Positions 23,106-35,506 of a DNA stretch of 64,000 nt are shown in pieces; the stretch's first letter is position 1, and each line of letters opens with the position of its first letter. Below the pieces are notes generated by a model that did not search any database, had not been told where the DNA came from, and saw nothing but the letters and a program-made list of their open reading frames with translations. Both the position numbers and the translations under genes were made by a program. The stretch is from contig NC_088918.1 in the NCBI RefSeq assembly GCF_963576675.1, positions 62,203,001-62,267,000 of the forward strand, in the 5' to 3' direction. The stretch comes from Euphorbia lathyris (taxonomy: Eukaryota > Streptophyta > Magnoliopsida > Malpighiales > Euphorbiaceae).

Positions 23106-23850
23106 TCAGCAAATATTAGATAATTAAGGATATAAGACAAGCCGATATTGAAGTCGTAAAGAATGAATGTACCTTAAATAACCTTGTATAAAAACGACAG
23201 AATAACGGAATGGAACTGAAAGGTAAACTAAACTATGACCGAACCGAATCTAAAAGCTAAAAAATATTAAATACTAAATTGAATGAAAACTGAATAATAT
23301 ATACATAGTTTAAGCCTTTATTTATAGTACTAGGGTCCCCTCCTAGTCTATTTAGGTATCCTTGTCTCTTCAAAGTTGGAATAGGATGTATGAGATTTGA
23401 TTCGGATCGGAATTCCCGAAGTAGAGATGCGTTATGAAAAGGTTTGTCTGTTAGACGCAACTCATCGAGTAGCATGACTTCAGCTCACTGAGCAACATGT
23501 ATTTTTCACGATTTCTGTTCTGTTGACTTTGTCTTTAATGGTTGATTGCTCGTTGATGACTTCCTCGACGAACATGTATGTAGCTCGTCGAGCAACTCTT
23601 TGGATATTTTCCCTTTTTGCTCAGTTTCATATTCGATTGTTCCTGAAACAACTCAAAACATTCGTTAGATAGTTAATAGGCTGAAGACGCTATAAATCAG
23701 GGTATTTAGGCTAGAAAAACGTGTTTATATAAACATGGTTTTAACTACACTCTAGACTCTATATAATATAGCGATATACATTTTGGGCTTTTTTTTGTTA
23801 GTTAACCCATTGGACACTTTCATGTTTTTTTTAGTCAATTATATTTAGAA

Positions 23851-23856
<6 letters not shown>
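23106..23856. other. Spacer with gypsy-LTR-like pieces
   Basis: Contains motifs such as AGCTCGTCGAGCAAC (about 23581-23600) that recur at about 29.9 kb (TTCGTCGAGCAGG) and 32.7 kb in LTR-like sequence. No gene is recognised. Confidence 0.4.

Positions 23857-23890
<34 letters not shown>
23857..23890 (+). repeat. Poly(A) tract of 34 bases
   Basis: An uninterrupted run of 34 A residues, 50 bp before the left edge of duplication copy 2 (about 23937). It could be a retroelement tail or a slippage tract. Confidence 0.95.
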
Positions 23891-23892
<2 letters not shown>

Positions 23893-25149
23893 TATTGGTT
23901 GGTGCAAGCTTCCAACTGAAGTGTCTGGATGCCATCTGTTATGAGACTTTGGTTGGACAAATGCAGCAAGAAATAAATGTATTTCCTGTCCAAAACATGA
24001 AGGCCACTAATTTTTATTTATTTATTTATTTTTGTTATTTTGATGACCGCAATTTGTAATGGCCCATATCGACGGCTCAAATGTAATTGTCGTCTCATAA
24101 TTCAAATTAAGTTTGGCCAATTTCACTTCTCAACCTCCAACTTATATCGTTTTCACATTTTTATTCTTTAACTTCATTTTAGAATTACAAATATATATTC
24201 AGACTTCAATGAAGTGTAGTTAAATAAAAATCTTTTTTTAAGGGTCCAATTTAGATTTCCTAACCAATTTTCAAAGGGTTGAAAAGAGAAACACAATTAT
24301 ATAAAGAAATATACAAAGCTAAAAAATGTTTTATATAAAAAATATTGAAATAATAAGAATATTTTAAAATAGTGTAAGCTTACAATCAAAATTAGGAATT
24401 AGAAAGAGTACGGATTTTGTAGGTATCTCGGGTATGAGATTAGAGACCGGATATCCGGTATTCGATACCCGCTATGTGTTAAAAAAAAATAAAGATTGTA
24501 TCATTATGAATTATTTATTTTTATTTTTAGTGTGCTTTAATTTTTTTGATAATTTAAGTTATTTAAATTATTTATAAAATTTATGGATGGTTTATTAAAT
24601 TTCTGTTTTGTTAAATTTTATAATTTTTATTTTATGTTTTGATTTTTAATAGTAAATTAAATAGGACGAGAATAAAATTAAAAAAAATCTATGAAAATAA
24701 TAGGACGGAACATATAAAAGTTTAGGATTGATATTAAGCGGATCATTTACCCATTTGAAAATGGTAGATACAAAATTCAAAATGGTACAAAATTATATAA
24801 ATAAGGTAAAATGTATATTTTAGTCCGTAATCAACTCATGGTAAATAAATAAGGGAAAATGTATATAAATAGTAAAATCGTTCGAAACAATTTTAATTTT
24901 TTAATATTTTTATTTTGAGGTTGTTAACGGTTATTTTGAGCAATTAGTTAAAGTTTAGTGTATACAAGTGTAAAGTTCAGTCAATTTTATATTGCATTTT
25001 GAAGTTCAGTGGTCATACTGTGAAAATTAATAAAGTTTAGTGGTCATGGGTGTAATTTACCAAAAAAAATACAAAAGGGCATGAGTTAGTATGCAACTAT
25101 GTGATAGTATATAAGGATGAGATGTCATAAGAAATGGCCATAGAATAAG

Positions 25150-26398
<1,249 letters not shown>

Positions 26399-27377
26399 AT
26401 ATCCTCATCGATGACTTTTTATTATTATTATTATTATTTTAAACAAATAATAATTATAAAAAAACGAGAAAATTCCATGGTTGGTAATCTTATGGGCCCT
26501 AGTTGATTTTATTTTTTTGTAACTTAATTATGAGACTTTACTTCCACAAATAAGTTCATTTTGTTATGAAATTATTAATTATTTATTATTATGTAACGCA
26601 GAAATTTTATATTGAAATTTTTTTTTATAGAGGTTGTTTCAAAGAGTGCCAAAATATAATACATTAGAGCATCTTTAAGAGACTCACAGTCCACTCTCTA
26701 AAAATAATATAAATAATTGATTTTAGTGATTTAAGAGTGACTAATACATATTATCTCTAACAATGTTCCTCGTATTATTGTTATGCTTACCAATAGTGAG
26801 AGGAGAGAGATTACTTAATAATAAATTATTAATAAAAAAATAAAATAAGAAGGTACTAAGAGCGGTGAGAGATTCTCTATTAATAGAGAAGATGAAGAGA
26901 CTCTTCGTGATTTGAGGAGTCGCTAAGAGGCTGTTGGAGTTGATTTTTAACTCCCCATTCTCAAATTTTAACTTAAGAATCAAATTAGAAGATTGTTGGA
27001 GATGCTCTCATATTAAAATATAATATTTTATTTCATCAATCCTCTAAATCACTTTTGTCAATTTTTTTGTTAAAAAATGCTTCAGTACATATCATTACTT
27101 TATATACAATTTATTTTAATGATAAATATTGTCATACATGTGCATATCAATAGTAATCAAGTAAATCATTTTTTTATATTAAAAAAAGTTTGACAACCTT
27201 AAGCAAGATTGTTTGAAAATTTCAAGCTACCATCATTGTTCCAATAGATGATACTCTTTAAAAATTGTCAAAAACATTGTCACATCACCGAGCATTCTTC
27301 TAAACACTCTCCATTAGAGATACTTTTAACAACTAAACATGTGTATTTATAATGGCACTATACACATACGAGTATCA

Positions 27378-27422
27378 AGATAAGCATAGTTTTTTTTTTT
27401 TTTTGATAAAAGATAAGCATAG
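27378..27422 (-). mobile_element. Minute LINE-tail insertion
   Basis: The 12-bp direct repeat AGATAAGCATAG flanks 21 bp made of fifteen T plus GATAAA. The full-length L1 at 35473 also begins with a T-run followed by GATA on this strand, so this looks like an L1 insertion truncated to its last few bases. Confidence 0.65.
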
Positions 27423-27728
27423 TTAAGAACCACATACTGAGAAGGTAGCCTATTAGTATAATATGCTTATTATCTTCATTTGTAATGACACTAATATTAA
27501 TAAGTTTCCAATTAAATTCTCCACTATATTAATTCATATGTATTTACATATATATTAATTTATATATAAGTGTGGTTAGAATCATATTATAATTCATAAA
27601 TTTATAACACGTTATCAGCATAAGTTTGCTTGTTCAATTAATTTTCAATGCGATTTTACTTGTTCAATTAATTTCTACTTGACCCTACTTCTACAATTAA
27701 TTTTGAGTATGTTTCTAATATTTTAATT

Positions 27729-28309
27729 GGGTTAAGGTGCAAAAATACCCCTAACGTTTTGGGTCAGGAGCAATTTTACCCCTAACGTCTAAAATGGTGC
27801 AATTTTACCCCTAATGTTGGAAGCCAAGAGCAATTTTACCCCTAACGTTGATAAATTGGGTCAATTTGAGAAATAATTCATCAAACTGTCTTCTCGGTCA
27901 TGAATCTTGTCAGCTACACTTCACACATGGGTTATTTTATCAGTAACAAATCACAAACATATGTTGGGATGTGAAAAAAATATTAAAAACATACTGTCTT
28001 TTATACGAATTAGACAAAAAAAATTCAAAAAATTCACCGAATTTATAAATATTAATCTCCAATTTTATTATTAAATTACAAAAAACATTATATCATTTTT
28101 TTAGAACAAATTGATATGCAATTGGTGCAAAATAAAGAAAAAAAATGACTGTATTTTATAATAGTATCTGAAATTGATTCAATTTATCAACGTTAGGGGT
28201 AAAATTGCTCTTGGCTACAAACATTAGGGGTAAAATTGTACCATTTTAGACGTTAGGGGTAAAATTACTCCTGACCCAAAATGTTAGGGGTATTTTTGCA
28301 CCTTAACCC
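27729..28309. mobile_element. MULE-like MITE with near-perfect 9-bp TSD
   Basis: 581 bp with inverted arms of about 135 bp, starting GGGTTAAGGTGCAAAAATAC. Each arm is built from repeats of CCCCTAACG/CAATTTTA type. Flanks are TATTTTAATT (27719-27728) and TATTTAATT (28310-28318), a 9-bp duplication with one slipped T. Half of it remains at 17739-18000, and a decayed relative lies at about 61286-61455. Confidence 0.85.
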
Positions 28310-28318
28310 TATTTAATT

Positions 28319-28936
28319 TTATTTGTTAAATATTATAATTTTATTTTTAATATAAATATTTGTAATAAAAATTTAATGATGTCAAACCTTTCTAGAGTTC
28401 AATTTATACGGATAACAACTTGGACCTTTGCACATGGGTCAAATTATTACAAATATCATTAAGCTCACGGATCATTTTTTAAATCGCCATTAGGTGATGT
28501 ATGATCATGACGTTTCTAGTAAGCTTCGAACTTGATCATTAGAATATGAAGATTTGTCAGAATCATACTTTCAAACTTGTGCTTCAAAGCGGTCCATAAA
28601 TGCATTGTGTTCCCATACTTACAGAACTTCTTAGTGATGTCATCATAATCGCTCTGAACAAGATGATACGAGCTATGAGATTATTTTATTCAAGGCTACA
28701 TAAGCCTTTTGATTTTATATGCTAAGGTGTAGCTCTTTTTCGCGTTTAGTCATAACTAACTCAAAAGGCTCATGCCTTTTACTCTTCAAACATATATTGG
28801 ATTTTTATAATACTCATCACCTTAATTATATTTAACTCCATTAAGGTTTATGTCTTTGTTTTGTTCAGCCACGACAGTTTTTGAAGCTGAAGCTATTGTA
28901 GAAGGTGGATTTATAATGGAATTTTAACTACACGTT
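28319..28936. other. Spacer before the gypsy-type LTR
   Basis: No intact gene. Parts such as TGCATTGTGTTCCCATACTTAC (about 28600) read like the complement of copia gag-region sequence but are too decayed to call. Confidence 0.35.
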
Positions 28937-30380
28937 TGATGCGCCTCGAGCTAAAACTCAAAGACTCACTAAATGATAAGTGTACTCTCATCGTTATCAA
29001 GTAACAATCTAGAAAGTCCATGTATCAAATCCACGATTCATACCACAAGTATCAAACTACTCAATTCGTAATCGTTATTTAAGCAGTAAAAAGTTGGATT
29101 CTGTTTTGTTATTCTACTTCCATAATTTAATTACTAATTCTAATTCTAATTATTGATATAGGCTAACTATTATTCCCTGTGAATGATAATGGAAAATGAT
29201 ATGATAATCAGAAGATTGAAATAATATTCTAAACTTAATTATGAATAGACTATTGGTGCACAAATGGATTAAGGATCGAACCGGTTTATCCCATGATTGT
29301 TCTTAGCACGTGATTCTCTGACTGGGCCGTAACTAACTCAAATGGCTCAAAAATCAGGGTATGTTTACCATGGTATTACCAATACTTATGATTTTTTATA
29401 TGACGAAAATGGAATAATTGTTACAACCAATTCAAATCCGGAGAGATCTTACAAATTGACTAAGAAAAAGGAGAGGAAATCGCCTTCGGAGCTTTATTTA
29501 ATTCAAACAGTCGTCGTTTGAATCGGAGGATGAACCTTGATGGGAAGGGTAAAGCTAACAGTTATCTCTGGATATTAAATACTAAATGAGTATTAAATAC
29601 TGAAAATGAATTTTGAACAATGAATGCTTAATTCTAAAGTTATTAATTAATAATGAATCCTAGATAATTTTATGAATTAAATTGAATGTTGTATGCTTTA
29701 GAAATAAACATCCAACGTCTTTAAATAGAAAACAAAAACCTAAAAATAAGCTATGAAATATTTTGTTTGATTTATATATTCAAAATAGCAAGAACGAGTT
29801 AAAGATAGAGGATTCAAGGCCAGCTCGATAAGTTGGCCATCAGCCACACATAATCCATCCTTTGGGCACCAGCTCAGCAGGCTAGAAATTCTAGTTCGTC
29901 GAGCAGGAGGGCAGGAGCTTCTGGCTAGCTTCGGTTTTTAATTTCTAGCTCGTTGAGCTAGGTGGAAAAAGGTCCGGATGCATGCAAAATCACTTTAAAC
30001 GTTAGTCAAACCTTCCCTAATTGCTCAATCCCTTGAAAATATATCAATACATCACTAAATCATATCAAATATTTACCCAAATCATTTAATTAACTTACCA
30101 AAACTCCTCTATCCATACCAAGTCAAATAATATTTTGGTAAGTTAATTCCATGATTTGGCACATATAAAACTCTAAATCAAATATGAAAATCAATTTATT
30201 AAAAGTAGCAAAATACTTGCTAAAATTTGAGAAATATAAACTAAATACTAGATATGTAATTAAAAACTTAGATTTGACAAAATAAAGATAAAATTGATTT
30301 AAATTAATTAAAAAGATAATAAAAGACACGAAATAATTCTGAAAACCGTAATAAAAAATAGGAATAAAATATCCCTATCA
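28937..30380 (-). mobile_element. LTR of a non-autonomous gypsy-type element
   Basis: 1444 bp starting TGATGCGCCTCGAG and ending CCCTATCA. The first 160 bp are closely similar to 63827-63990 (shared GACTCACTAA, AAGTGTAC, GTTATCAAGTAA, TCTAGAAAGTCCA). The adjoining sequence at 30381 (complement of TTTGATAGGG preceded by a GTGAAG-type purine tract) fits the 3' pre-LTR region of plant gypsy elements on the minus strand. Its partner LTR is not in the window. Confidence 0.6.
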
Positions 30381-30387
30381 AACCTCT

Positions 30388-30775
30388 TCACACTTTAAAT
30401 TTTTACTTGACATCAAATAAACTAAAACCAAACCCGCAAAATATACTATCTGAACTACAAAACCCCCTGGTTTGACCAAGTGAGCGACACAAAACAAAAA
30501 CGTAAAATACTAAAGGATGACAACATTTTCTGCTCACACTTTGAAGTTTTACTTGTCCTCAAGTAAACTAAAACCAAACCCAAAAGATAGACTAGTTGAA
30601 ATAGAAAACCTCATGGTTTGACCAAGTGAGCGACACAAAATAAAAAAACTTAAAATAGTAAAGGATGACAACCATCCTTCCTCATACTTTGAAGCTTTAC
30701 TTGTCATTAAGTATACTAAGCGAGATAGAAAACCTTCTGGTTTGATCAAGTAAGTGATGCAAAAATGATCAGCTG
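30388..30775 (-). repeat. Three tandem repeats of about 150 bp
   Basis: Units begin near 30388, 30535 and 30683 (the last partial) with core TGGTTTGACCAAGTGAGCGA and CACTTTGAAGTTTTACTTGT. They lie directly inside the LTR edge, where plant gypsy elements carry a conserved 'acaagtaaaacttcaaagtg' stretch, so the pre-LTR region has been triplicated. Confidence 0.8.
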
Positions 30776-32360
30776 TAAATACATGTATTCAAAAAGCAAA
30801 CAAGAACACAATGCTCAAAAAGTGGCACTTCAATTCACAAAGGTCGTACTTTTAAGCAAAGGGAGATAGGCTTGATTAAACAAGATTTAAGGAAAAACTA
30901 AATAAACACATCACTGAAGATTGTTCACTCAATCATACAATATTTAGATGGCCATGTGTTTACTTTCATATTTACACTTGTCTTGCTAACATTCTAACAA
31001 TATCAAAAACAGTCTTGAAGTTCGGGTTGTAATGAGGTTAAGTTATGGGTGTGTCAAAAAGTCATTTTGGATTAAAAATCTAGCACTAAGTAACATATTT
31101 ACAAGAAATGACATAAAAGATGTGTTACTAGCAAGTTGTTTTAAAGGAAACAAGCGACAAAAACGAACTACATTTTTTTATTCTTTTCTGATTTTTTTTA
31201 AAGAATATGATCGAGGGTAACACGGTCATAAGGGATGGAGATAAAATGAATTGACCCGAAAGAACAAGGTCAAATAAAAACAAACTAGACCAGTAGTTAG
31301 AGATGGTCTATTTACGTAAGGAATTGCTCATTCATTTTTTGGGTAAGCAACTTGCTTAATGATAAAGTTCAATGATAAAAATGTCAAAACGGATAGTGCT
31401 AGAACAAACGAGTATCATTTGCAAAAAAAAATGGTTAAGAAACAAAATAAAACTTGTTAAATTGCTCAACGAGACTTCCTAGAGGTGGTGAAAAATGAAG
31501 AAAAATAGAAAGAAAAGGTTAATTATAGGGAGAGCAATCATCGTTTATTATTCAAACCAAAGCGTGTAAACTTAATTCGGCATTTGGTGAAAAATCTGTA
31601 ACTTTCAACAAGAAAAAGCACACCAAGAAAATGTCAAAGAAAATAGAGCTTTTAGATGTTCGCGCTTTCAGGTTCAAAATTACTCACAATTTGTTAGGTT
31701 GTTTTATGCTAAATAACTTCCATAAAATCAAGTTCAATCACACATGTCTTCAATTCTTAATTTATGAAAACGATGGACTGAAAATAAGCAAACTAAACAA
31801 AGTAGAACTAGATGCAATCATAGACCATGAGTTTACAGATACAAGATTTGTGTCTCCCACATAAACTAGTTAGTATGCAAATTCAAGTTCGATTCTCATT
31901 TTCTAAAAAATAAATAACTAAGTTCAACTTCGAATGGAGTATACAATTTTGGAGATTATAAAATCACACACAAAACAAACACAAAATACGTAAATGTAAA
32001 TTTATTGAAATGAAAAAACTTGAAATTAAAACTTTTATTTAAACTTGGCTTGCCTCCCAAGAAGTGATACTTTATAGTTGGTGAGCTCGACATAGAATTC
32101 ATTCTTATTTACATGCTTCCATTCGTGTTAGGAATTCAAATTCTTGAATAAATAATTCATACCTATAAAATGGATTATAAGTCTCAAAGAAATTTAATAA
32201 AAACAAACAATAAAATTTGAATAAATGGTGAAAACAATGGATTATGCTATCCCTTAATTTCAGCTTATTTAGTTGCTAGTGGATGGTTAAGTTGGTTAGA
32301 GTAAGTGGGCAGTTAAGTTGGTTAGGGTAAAAGTAGGTATGGGTCTTACTTCCAAGCCTC
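30776..32360 (-). mobile_element. Internal region of the non-autonomous gypsy-type element
   Basis: No pol domain can be read in any frame. The motif GGCTTGCCTCCCAAGAAGTG (about 32047-32066) matches the TTGCCTCCCA landmark of the element at 1.3 kb, which supports the same broad family and minus orientation. The far end is not defined. Confidence 0.45.
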
Positions 32361-32364
32361 ATTT

Positions 32365-32695
32365 CTCCTTACATATGGGCCCGAATTAGGCCCATGAACA
32401 CATCACAAATTTCTTGGGATGTTTGGTTTTTGGAACACTAGACTTCGTATGAAAATTTGTCTGTTTGATACGCCAAATGGCTAATTGAAGTGATGTTGGT
32501 ATGGTAGACACATACTCTAACTTTTGAAGCTTATTTCTCTCTCCATATGGATCCGAATTAGGCCTATGAGCATACCACGGATTCCTCGGGATGTTTAGTT
32601 TCTGGAACACTCGACCTTGTGAAAAAATCCGTCTGTTTGATGGCTCAAATGGTCCGTGGAAGTGATATTGGTACTGCTGGAAAGATGGTCATTTT
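32365..32695 (-). repeat. Two-copy tandem repeat, period about 171 bp
   Basis: Two copies share CGAATTAGGCC, TGGGATGTTT/CGGGATGTTT and GTCTGTTTGAT. They start near 32365 and 32536 and differ by many substitutions. Confidence 0.7.
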
Positions 32696-33026
32696 TTATC
32701 TTTTTCTTTTTTCTCTTCTTTTCCTTGTTTTAGAGGCCAGCTCGCCGAACTAGAGACCAGTAACGTCGAAGGACGATTTTTTTCAATTTTTTCATTTATT
32801 TATTTATTATTTTCTTTTATATTCATTAATAAGAATTACAATATGGTAAATATATAAAATTTATTTTATGGGTCAACAAACTCAAATTTTTTTTATCTGT
32901 GATGGGTATGAAACCGGTATGAGAATATTCTCAGGTATCTAGTACTTGTTACCCGTCAAATATTTACTTTTATCCATTGATTTTAACTACTAATCTAATT
33001 TATTTTTATTAATTATGTTGCAGTCT

Positions 33027-33196
33027 TGGTCATATGCATCTTAATGAGCATGTAGAATTTGCTCATTCACCGTTAGATCTATGCTTATTAGAATCCTAAG
33101 GTGGAGATTCAAAGCATCCTGAGCCATAGATTTAATAAGCCTATATCTAACGATGAATGAGCAAATTCACTTACTCATTAAGGTGCATGGGAAAAT
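33027..33196. mobile_element. Small palindromic MITE
   Basis: Arms of about 65 bp (GCATCTTAATGAGCA ... GCTTATTA and the complement) lie at 33035-33095 and 33130-33192 with a short spacer. A target duplication was not identified with confidence. Confidence 0.6.
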
Positions 33197-33336
33197 TTCT
33201 GATTATGTTGATTTAGAATATTTGTTAAATTTATAGATGAATTATTTATCGATGATTTATTAAATTTGTAATTTTTTTATTTTATATATTGATTCTTAAC
33301 TGATAAAAGTACTCGCAATTTAGATGGAACGATACA
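33197..33336. other. AT-rich spacer
   Basis: Nothing recognisable up to the 9-bp target site of the large nested insertion. Confidence 0.5.
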
Positions 33337-33812
33337 ATTTATCAAGGGAGAAGGTACCAAAATAGGCCTAAGTTTTTGGAGAAGTACCAATTTAGGCTCC
33401 ACGTTCAAAATAGCACCAATTTAGGCTTAACGTTTACAACATAATATCAATTTAGGCTTAACGTTTACAATATAGCATCAATTTAGGCCTTACATACAAA
33501 ATAGCACCAATATAGGCTTAACATTTATAAAATAATACGAATTTAAGCTTAACGTTTACAAAATATATACAATTTATGCTAAACGTTATAATTAAATTAA
33601 CCATATTATATTCTTTTTCTATTAACTTTATATGTTATATTTTTATTTAGTTCTATTTTCTTATAATACAATTAATTAGTATTCTTGCCCATTAAAACCT
33701 TATATTTGTTTTTCATTAACCATTCCATGACTCCTAAATTCTATGGCTCATGTAATATATGCAAACTAAAAGTAATGGAATATCACCAATATAGGCTTAT
33801 TGTTGATATTCC

Positions 33813-34541
33813 TAGGGGTGCAAGCGAGCCTTGGTAGTTCGCAAACTATTCGAGCTCGGCTCGGTGAAAGTTCGATCAAAGCTCGGCTCGATATGGCTCG
33901 ACTCGAGTTCGGGATCGGCTCGAGCACTAACGAGCTGAGTCCGAGATTCCTCAGGTTCGGCTCGAAAGCTCGCGAGCATGCTCGATTATTTTTAATTACT
34001 ATATATATTTCATTATATATATTTAATATATATTTCATTAGTTATTATTAGTTTTCATCACAATTCACAAATCAAATAAGATTTAACCCATATAAAAAAT
34101 GATACAAAAAAGTTTAGACATTTGAATATTTAGCAAGACAATTAGGTTTTGATAAAGAATAAAATACATTACAAAGTTTAATATATATGTCATTGTTTGA
34201 AATTTTTCTCCGAACTTATGTTTTCCGATCACAAGTACCATATACTGTTTTGGAATCTCGACAATAACATGATTGTTTTTCTTTATAAATATTTTAAACT
34301 CATATGGAGTATGTTATAAGGCTTTTCTATTTTTTACGCTACTTATTCTGTGCATGTATGATGAATTTGGTTAAAGCTCGTTAGAAGCTCGATAAAAGCT
34401 CGGCTCGGTCAAAGCTCGGTCAGATTCGGTCAAAGCTCGGCTCGGTCAAAGCTCGTCAAAGCTCGATTCGAGAGGGCTCGATTCGAGATATTAACGAGCC
34501 AATACTGAGCCTACCTAGGGTTCGACTCGGTTACACCCCTA
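33813..34541. mobile_element. hAT-like MITE at the centre of the palindrome
   Basis: 729 bp starting TAGGGGTGCAAGCGAGCC and ending GGTTACACCCCTA, with the perfect 8-bp duplication GATATTCC at 33805-33812 and 34542-34549. An 8-bp duplication and TAGGGGTG-like ends are typical of hAT elements. Both flanks of its interior carry clustered GCTCGGCTCG repeats. No transposase. Confidence 0.9.
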
Positions 34542-35506
34542 GATATTCCATTACTTTTAGTTTGCATATATTACATGAGCCATGGAATTTAGGAGTCATG
34601 AAATGGTTAATGAAAAACAAATATAAGGTTTTAATGGGCAAGAATACTAATTAATTGTATTATAAGAAAATAGAACTAAATAAAAATATCTATACTATTA
34701 TATAAAGATGAATCCAATGAAAAACAGTGAATTCCAATTGATTCAACACAGTAACATATTGATATTTTTTTCCAAATTTGTCCGCCAATTGCATCACTGC
34801 AAGAGAACACATGTTGTGGGCATTTGAGTATTTATCACACTGAGTGAAAAACGACGTCGTCTGCATAATGGGCACTTTCGAAATTTCTCAACTGGTTCCT
34901 TAGGGCTTGTTTGGATGGAGATTAATTAAAGTAAGGTAGAGTAAGGTAAGGTAAGTGAAGTTTATAAAATAACTTGTTGTGTTTGGATGAAAGGTAAGGT
35001 AAGTGATGGTTAAATAATGTAATTGTGTTTGGTTTGAAGGTAAAGTAAGGTAAAGTTATATCAAATTACTCTTATATCCTTACTTTTTTTTAAAGAAGGG
35101 ATAAGGTACCAAAATAAATAGGTCTATAGTTTTTGGAGAAATATTAATTTAGGCTCAACGTACAAAATGGCACCAATATAAGCTTAACGTTTAAAAAATG
35201 ATATTAATTTAGGCATCGATAACGAATTGGACACGTCATTTCTATTACTCCACATACAATTGGCAAAACTTAACGGAATAATATCAATAACATGTCTCGT
35301 TGTGTTACTAAGACTTAGATTAATACATTTTTTAAAGGTTAATTGATTTAATTACTTTTGAAATTAAGTATCAACCTTTTTCTAATTTTTTTTTTAAAAA
35401 AAAGCTATGACGAGGAGGGTAGAATCTATGAATTTAGTTTATTATAGTGATGCCAAGAAAATCACCCCACTGTTTTTTTTTTTTTGATAGTAAACGATGC
35501 ATTATA

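Noticed and set aside
23857..23890. Poly(A) run as proof of a retrotransposed duplication copy
   Set aside because: The duplicated SDR gene keeps its introns and flanks, so it was copied as DNA; no direct repeat flanks the run.
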